NCBI RefSeq assembly: GCF_900090275.1
Contig: NZ_LT607755.1
Coordinates: 4,712,001-4,776,000, forward strand
Direction of reading: 5' to 3'
DNA: 64,000 nucleotides
Source: Micromonospora zamorensis
GTDB taxonomy: Bacteria > Actinomycetota > Actinomycetes > Mycobacteriales > Micromonosporaceae
The notes under the pieces were generated by a model that was given only the letters and a program-made list of their open reading frames with translations, was not told the origin of the DNA and searched no databases. Within the stretch, counting starts at the first letter, position 1; every line of letters starts with the position of its first letter. Below are positions 59,259 to 64,000 of this stretch, piece by piece. Made by a program: the position numbers and the translations under genes.

Positions 59259-60311
59259 TCAGAACCCGAGCTTGTCGTAGCTGCTCGCGTTCTCCTTGGT
59301 GATCGTCTCGGAGGCCAGGGTTACTTCCTTGGGAACCTGCAGTTCCGTCAGGTCGCCCAGGCCCCGGCCCTGCGCGATGAGCCGTGCGAGGGAGACTGCC
59401 GACGAGGCCATCGACGGGTTGTACGTGACCGTCGCCTTGAGCACGGTGTTGTCGGCCTTGATCGCGTCGATCGCGAGCTTCGAGCCGGCGCCGCCGACCA
59501 TGAAGAACTCCGACCGGTTGGCCTGCTTGATGGCGGCAAGCACACCGATGCCCTGGTCGTCGTCGTGGTTCCAGACCGCGTCGATCTTCGGCAGCGCCTG
59601 GAGCAGCTGGGCCGCCTCACGCTGGCCGCTGTCCGAGGTGAACTCGGCGGAGCGACGGTTGTTCACCTTGAACCCGTAGGTCGCCAGGGCCGCCGCGAAG
59701 CCGGCGCTGCGCTCGACGGTCAGCGGGATCTCCAGGCCGGCGATCTCACCGATCACCGGGTTGGCGATGCCCTTGGCCTTGAGCTGCTTGCCGATGAAGT
59801 GCCCGGCCGAGACGCCCATGCCGTAGTTGTCGCCCTTGATGACCAGCCGCGAGGCCAGCGCGTCGGGGAACGCCCGGTCGAGGTTCACGATCGGGATGCC
59901 CGCCTGCATCGCCTGGAGGGCAACGGCGTTGACCTCCTTGCCGTCGTGCGGCAGCACGACGATGATGTCCGGCTTCTGGGCGATCAGGGTGCCGAGCGTG
60001 GAGCGCTGGGCCTCGGAGTTCGACCCACCGTCGACCTCCTTGAACTCCACGTCCGAGTAGGCCGCGGCCTGAGCCTTGGCGTTGGCGTGGATCGCACCCA
60101 TCCAGCCGTGGTCGGCGGCCGGCGCCGAGAAGCCGATGACGACCTTCTTGCCCGGCGCGTTGTTGCCGGCGCTGTCTCCGGCGGCCTTGGTCTGGGTGCT
60201 GGCTGCCGGCGTCTCGTTGCTGGTGCAGGCGGTGAGAAGGGTGGCGGCGCCTACTGCGGCTCCACCGAAGAGCAACCGGCGGCGCGACAGGTCGCGACTG
60301 TGCTGGGTCAT
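59259..60311 (-). CDS. Sugar ABC transporter substrate-binding lipoprotein
   Basis: 350 residues from the ATG at 60311, with AGGAGG upstream. A twin-arginine-like SRRRLLF precedes the lipobox LLTAC, so it is a Tat- or Sec-exported lipoprotein. The periplasmic-binding protein type 1 fold is clear: VVIGFSAPAADHGWMGAIHANAKAQA in part, KPDIIVVLPHDGKEV, IPIVNLDRAFP, VWNHDDDQGIG. It is of the RbsB/inositol type. The preceding gene is the permease. Confidence 0.93.
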   Translation of the reverse strand: MTQHSRDLSRRRLLFGGAAVGAATLLTACTSNETPAASTQTKAAGDSAGNNAPGKKVVIGFSAPAADHGWMGAIHANAKAQAAAYSDVEFKEVDGGSNSEAQRSTLGTLIAQKPDIIVVLPHDGKEVNAVALQAMQAGIPIVNLDRAFPDALASRLVIKGDNYGMGVSAGHFIGKQLKAKGIANPVIGEIAGLEIPLTVERSAGFAAALATYGFKVNNRRSAEFTSDSGQREAAQLLQALPKIDAVWNHDDDQGIGVLAAIKQANRSEFFMVGGAGSKLAIDAIKADNTVLKATVTYNPSMASSAVSLARLIAQGRGLGDLTELQVPKEVTLASETITKENASSYDKLGF

Positions 60312-60409
60312 GAATGACCTCCTGGGAGCGGGATTTGAGTTGGTGAGGGTGTGCGAGGCCCGGCCACTGTCGAATTTCTCGACGTCGCCCGGGACAACGG
60401 TGCGGTGCG

Positions 60410-61537
60410 TCAGGTTGCGGTGGTGACCCTGTTCCGCGCGAGGAGCCGAGTGACGGACTTGAACTGGAACTGCTGGACCAGGACGGCGGCGACGATGATG
60501 CCGCCCTTGACCATGTTCTGCGCCTCGATGGAGAGGCCGTTGATGGCGAAGAGGTTGGTGATCGTGGCGAAGATGATGACGCCGAGCAGGGAGCCGACGA
60601 TCGTGCCCCGACCACCGCTGAGCAGCGTTCCACCGATGATGGCCGCGGCGATCGCGTCCAACTCGTACAGGTTGGCCATCGCCGCCTGCGCCGAGGTGGC
60701 CTGCGAGGTGAGCATGATGGCGGCGATGCCGCAGCACAGACCGGAAAGCGCGTAGAGCAGCATGGTGTGGCGGCGGACGTTGATGCCGGCCAGCCGTGCC
60801 GCCTCCGGGTTACCGCCGACGGCGATGGTCCGCCGGCCGAAGGTCGTCCGGTTGAGCACTACCCAACCGGCCAGCACCACCGCGCCGAGGATGTAGACGA
60901 GGATCGGAATACCGATCACCTTGCGCGCCGCGATGTCGTTGATGAAGGTGCTGCTCGACACCTGGGTCTGCTTGTTGGAGATCGACGCCGCGAGGCCCCG
61001 CGCGGCCACCAGCATCGCGAGCGTCGCGATGAACGGCACCAACCGCCCGTACGAGATGAGCACCCCGTTGACCAGACCGACACAGATGCCGACCGCGAGG
61101 GCCGCGAAGATCATCCCACCGGCGCCGTAGCTCTGGGTGGCCACCGTGGTGCACCAGACGCCGGCCAGCGCGACGATCGCCCCGACCGACAGGTCGATGC
61201 CACCGCCGATGATCACGAACGTCATACCGACCGTCACCACGCCGACGACCGAGGCGAGCTGAAGGATGGCCAGGACGTTGTTCCAGACCCAGTTCGGGTC
61301 ACCGTAGAGATCCGGCTTGGTCACCGCGCCAACCACGATCAGTGCGGCCAACACACCGATCAGACCGAGGTTGCGCTTGGCGCCGTCGCCGCCGTCGCCC
61401 CGCCACCAGGAGAGCCGACCCGCGGATGCTGCTTTATCGCCGGCCACCGCCGTCTCCGCCGGGTCCACCGGCGGCGACTGCGCCGGAAGCTGCGGGCGCT
61501 CCGGTGTCGCGGTGGGAGTGGGAGTCGCGTCGCTCAT
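60410..61537 (-). CDS. Sugar ABC transporter permease, RbsC/XylH type
   Basis: 375 residues. About ten membrane helices after a cytoplasmic N-terminal ~60-residue Pro/Ala-rich tail. Signature LAGVWCTTVA, GGIDLSVGAIVALAG and the EAARLAGINVRRHTMLLYALSG coupling stretch (in part) match the RbsC/AraH family. The start overlaps the ATPase stop by four bases. Confidence 0.93.
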   Translation of the reverse strand: MSDATPTPTATPERPQLPAQSPPVDPAETAVAGDKAASAGRLSWWRGDGGDGAKRNLGLIGVLAALIVVGAVTKPDLYGDPNWVWNNVLAILQLASVVGVVTVGMTFVIIGGGIDLSVGAIVALAGVWCTTVATQSYGAGGMIFAALAVGICVGLVNGVLISYGRLVPFIATLAMLVAARGLAASISNKQTQVSSSTFINDIAARKVIGIPILVYILGAVVLAGWVVLNRTTFGRRTIAVGGNPEAARLAGINVRRHTMLLYALSGLCCGIAAIMLTSQATSAQAAMANLYELDAIAAAIIGGTLLSGGRGTIVGSLLGVIIFATITNLFAINGLSIEAQNMVKGGIIVAAVLVQQFQFKSVTRLLARNRVTTAT

Positions 61538-63156
61538 GCCGGTGCGCCTTCCATCAAGGACCCCGCCATCACGAGGTCAAGCACAGTGTTCTCGTCGAGT
61601 TCGCCGGCCGCGGCCTCGCGGACGACCCGCCCTTCCCGCATCACCAGCACCCGGTCGGACAGACCCAGCACCTCGGGCACCTCGCTGGAGACCAGCAGCA
61701 CGCCGACGCCCTGGGCGGCCAACGCCCGGATGACCTGGTAGAGCTCAGCCCGGGCGCCCACGTCCACGCCCCGGGTGGGCTCGTCGAGCAGCAACAACTT
61801 CGTGCCGCCGAGCAACCACCGCCCGACCACGACCTTCTGCTGGTTGCCGCCGGACAGCGTGCGTACCGGCCGGTCGACGTCCCGGGGCCGCAGCTCCAGG
61901 GTCTCGGCGATCCGGTCCGCCTCGGCGCGTTCCTTGGCGGCGTTGGTGAAGCCGAGCCGCGCGTACCGGCCGAAGGTGGCCAGCGTGACGTTGCGGTAGA
62001 TCGGCTCACCGAGCAGCAGCGCCTGGCTCTTGCGTTCTTCCGGGGCCATCCCCATGCCGGCCCGCACCGCCGCGCCCACGCCGGGACGCAGCACCTTGCC
62101 GTTCATCCGGACCGAGCCGGCCTCCGCGAGACGGGCGCCGTAGATGGTCTCCAGCAGCTCGGAACGGCCGGAGCCGACCAGCCCGGCAATGCCGACGATC
62201 TCCCCGGCACGCACGTTCAGCGAGACGTCGGCGAACTCGCCGGGCCGGGTCAACCCCTGCACCTGGAGCAGGTCGGCACCCTCGGCGTCGTCGCTGGGCC
62301 GGTCCGGGAAGACGTACTCGATGGTCCGGCCGGTCATCCGGCTGACCAGGTCGCGGGTCGGGGTGTCGCGCGCCGGCAGGTTCGCCGCGGTGGTCCGGCC
62401 GTCCTTGAGTACGGTGACCCGGTCGCCGATCTCGCGGATCTCCTCCAGGCGGTGGGAGATGTAGATGACGGCGATGCCCTGCGCGGTCAGCTCCCGGATG
62501 ATCCGGAACAGGTTGCCGACCTCGTCATGGGCCAGCACGGCGCTCGGCTCGTCCATGATGATCAGTCGGGCCTCGTGCGACAGCGCCCGGGCCATGCTGA
62601 CGATCTGCTTGCCCGCCGCCGGCAGCGACCGGACCATCCGCCCGGGCGGAATCTCGCCGTGGCCGAGCCGACTGAGGATCTGCCGGGTGTGCCGGGCCAT
62701 CCGGCCGCGCCGGACGAACCCGAAGCTGCGGTATTCGTGGCCGAGGAAGGCGTTCTCCGCCACCGACAGGTCCTCGACGAGGTCGAGCTCCTGGTAGATG
62801 GTGGCGATGCCGGCCTTCATCGCGGCCTGCGGGTTGGCGAACGTGGCCGGCTCGCCGCGCCACTCCACCTGCCCGGAATCCGGTTGGTGCACCCCGGAGA
62901 GCACCTTGATCAGGGTGGACTTGCCGGCGCCGTTCTGACCGAGCAGACAGTGCACCTCGCCGGCACGCACCTCCAGTTGCACACCATCGAGCGCGCGTAC
63001 GCCGGGGAAGGTCTTGACCACATCGGTGAGGCGCAGGACCACCTCGCCAGCGACGGTGTCAGCGGGAGCCTCGACCAGCGGTGCCTCGGCGACGGCCTCA
63101 GCCGACGCGGTGGCGGCGTCATCCTCGGGCAGAGCCACAGTCTCCTCCTCGCTCAC
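61534..63156 (-). CDS. Sugar ABC transporter ATP-binding protein, double cassette
   Basis: 540 residues. An acidic/Ala-rich head (~1-35) is unusual. First cassette: Walker A GQNGAGKST, Walker B LIIMDEPSAVL; the signature is degenerate (VRSLPAAGKQ). Second cassette: GLVGSGRSE as a degenerate Walker A, RTLSGGNQQKV and LLLLDEPTRGVDVG. This is the RbsA/XylG/MglA type. It is the first gene of the importer. Confidence 0.93.
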   Translation of the reverse strand: MSEEETVALPEDDAATASAEAVAEAPLVEAPADTVAGEVVLRLTDVVKTFPGVRALDGVQLEVRAGEVHCLLGQNGAGKSTLIKVLSGVHQPDSGQVEWRGEPATFANPQAAMKAGIATIYQELDLVEDLSVAENAFLGHEYRSFGFVRRGRMARHTRQILSRLGHGEIPPGRMVRSLPAAGKQIVSMARALSHEARLIIMDEPSAVLAHDEVGNLFRIIRELTAQGIAVIYISHRLEEIREIGDRVTVLKDGRTTAANLPARDTPTRDLVSRMTGRTIEYVFPDRPSDDAEGADLLQVQGLTRPGEFADVSLNVRAGEIVGIAGLVGSGRSELLETIYGARLAEAGSVRMNGKVLRPGVGAAVRAGMGMAPEERKSQALLLGEPIYRNVTLATFGRYARLGFTNAAKERAEADRIAETLELRPRDVDRPVRTLSGGNQQKVVVGRWLLGGTKLLLLDEPTRGVDVGARAELYQVIRALAAQGVGVLLVSSEVPEVLGLSDRVLVMREGRVVREAAAGELDENTVLDLVMAGSLMEGAPA

Positions 63157-63235
63157 GACAGGATCTCGGTCAACTTCACGGCACCGGCCGCTGGTCGCGA
63201 CTGCGGGGCTCGCAAGCCCGGCTCACTGCTCGCGC

Positions 63236-64000
63236 TCATGACGCCTCCGCGAAGGCGACGTCACTCGCGAGCACCGCCGCCCCGGTGACACCGGCACGGC
63301 CACCGAGCTCGGACAGCACGACGGGCAGGTTGCCGGTGGCCAACGGCAGCGACCGGCGGTAGACCACGCTGCGGATCTCGGCGAGCAGGATGTGCCCGAG
63401 CTGGGCCAACCCGCCGCCGATCACGATCATCGACGGGTTGGTGAAGCTGACCAGGCCGGCGAGCACACCGCCGACCCGCCGCCCGCCGTCACGGATCAGC
63501 TGGATGCAGGCCACGTCTCCCTCGACGGCACCCTCGGCGACGTCGAGAGCCGTCACCACACCGCGCAGCGTCATCCGCTCGGCGAGCGCCGGCGAGACGC
63601 CACTGCGGGCGGCCGCAGTGGCCTCCTTGGCCAGCGCGGCACCGCTGAACAGCGCCTCCAGGCAACCGATGTTGCCGCAGGAACACATCGGACCGTGCGA
63701 GTCGACCTGGATGTGGCCGATGTCGCCAGCGCAACCGTCGGTGCCCCGGTAGACCTCGCCGGTGAGGTAGATGCCGCACCCGATGCCGGTGCCGATCTTC
63801 ACGAAGAGGAAGTCGTCCACCGAGTGGGCGACCCCACCGTGCCGCTCACCGATCGCCATGATGTTGACGTCGTTGTCGACCACCGCCGGGCAGCCGTGCT
63901 CCCGGCTGAGCAGCTCGCGCACCGGGAACCGGTCCCAGCCCGGCATGATCGGCGGCGAGACCGGAACGCCGTCGCGGAAGCTGACCGGGCCGGGTACGCC
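63236..64000 (-). CDS. ROK-family protein, N-terminus beyond the window
   Basis: The gene runs off the right edge; about 254 C-terminal residues are seen. The zinc site is CSCGNIGCLE with the His in GHIQVD just before it. DNDVNIMAIGE and GIGCGIYL (phosphate loop) are kinase features. It may be a sugar kinase or a ROK repressor; whether a DNA-binding head exists is outside the window. It lies upstream of the importer (79 bases), so a regulator of it is likely. Confidence 0.88.
   Translation of the reverse strand, partial: GVPGPVSFRDGVPVSPPIMPGWDRFPVRELLSREHGCPAVVDNDVNIMAIGERHGGVAHSVDDFLFVKIGTGIGCGIYLTGEVYRGTDGCAGDIGHIQVDSHGPMCSCGNIGCLEALFSGAALAKEATAAARSGVSPALAERMTLRGVVTALDVAEGAVEGDVACIQLIRDGGRRVGGVLAGLVSFTNPSMIVIGGGLAQLGHILLAEIRSVVYRRSLPLATGNLPVVLSELGGRAGVTGAAVLASDVAFAEAS

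Overview
The window is very GC-rich and densely coded. Its gene set (secreted amylase and ricin-type lectin enzymes, F420/LLM oxidoreductase, MmyB-type and SARP/AfsR-type regulators, ECF41 sigma factor, several leaderless starts) points to a filamentous actinomycete, most likely Micromonosporaceae (Micromonospora-like). This rests on sequence features alone; no database search was possible.

Layout. 1-7.8 kb: edge of a heme-type membrane protein, a secreted alpha-amylase, a leaderless L,D-transpeptidase, a four-gene ABC transporter/two-component operon and an alpha/beta hydrolase. 7.9-13.7 kb: site-2-protease-like M50 peptidase, alditol oxidase with a PH-like membrane protein, a DxDxDG protein, an LLM oxidoreductase and an ArsR/SRPBCC pair. 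13.7-27.3 kb: an odd Ig-like/glycosidase-like pair, GNAT, an HTH protein flanked by matching palindromes, MFS, HD hydrolase, and several regulator/oxidoreductase pairs (MmyB/SDR, ECF41/FAD reductase, TetR/NmrA, AraC/aldo-keto reductase) plus a serine hydrolase.

27.4-34.8 kb looks like a decayed island: two related secreted proteins, an AfsR-type remnant joined head to head with a MarR remnant, an FG-GAP protein with near-identical 162-bp repeats, an HD-domain pseudogene with an internal TAG, and a tyrosine integrase beside a CAT-anticodon tRNA. 34.9-43.7 kb: a membrane-anchored M16 peptidase with a partner, a FAD oxidoreductase/MMPL pair, tRNA-Asn, a YtxH-like protein, a sugar isomerase and a truncated histidine kinase. 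43.9-49.0 kb: two large secreted carbohydrate enzymes (ThuA/DUF1080 and PQQ-type sugar dehydrogenase) with nearly the same CBM and ricin tails.

49.2-57.4 kb is the highlight: eight overlapping minus-strand genes forming an ebo-type metabolite-traffic cluster (EboA, TatD-like EboB, UbiA-like EboC, EboE and a phosphodiesterase/phosphatase-like EboF), here combined with an inositol-3-phosphate-synthase-like enzyme, a second TIM-barrel isomerase and a polyprenyl synthase. The set suggests synthesis of a prenylated cyclitol-type compound. 58.0-64.0 kb: a ribose/inositol-type ABC sugar importer with a Gfo/Idh/MocA dehydrogenase and the edge of a ROK protein.
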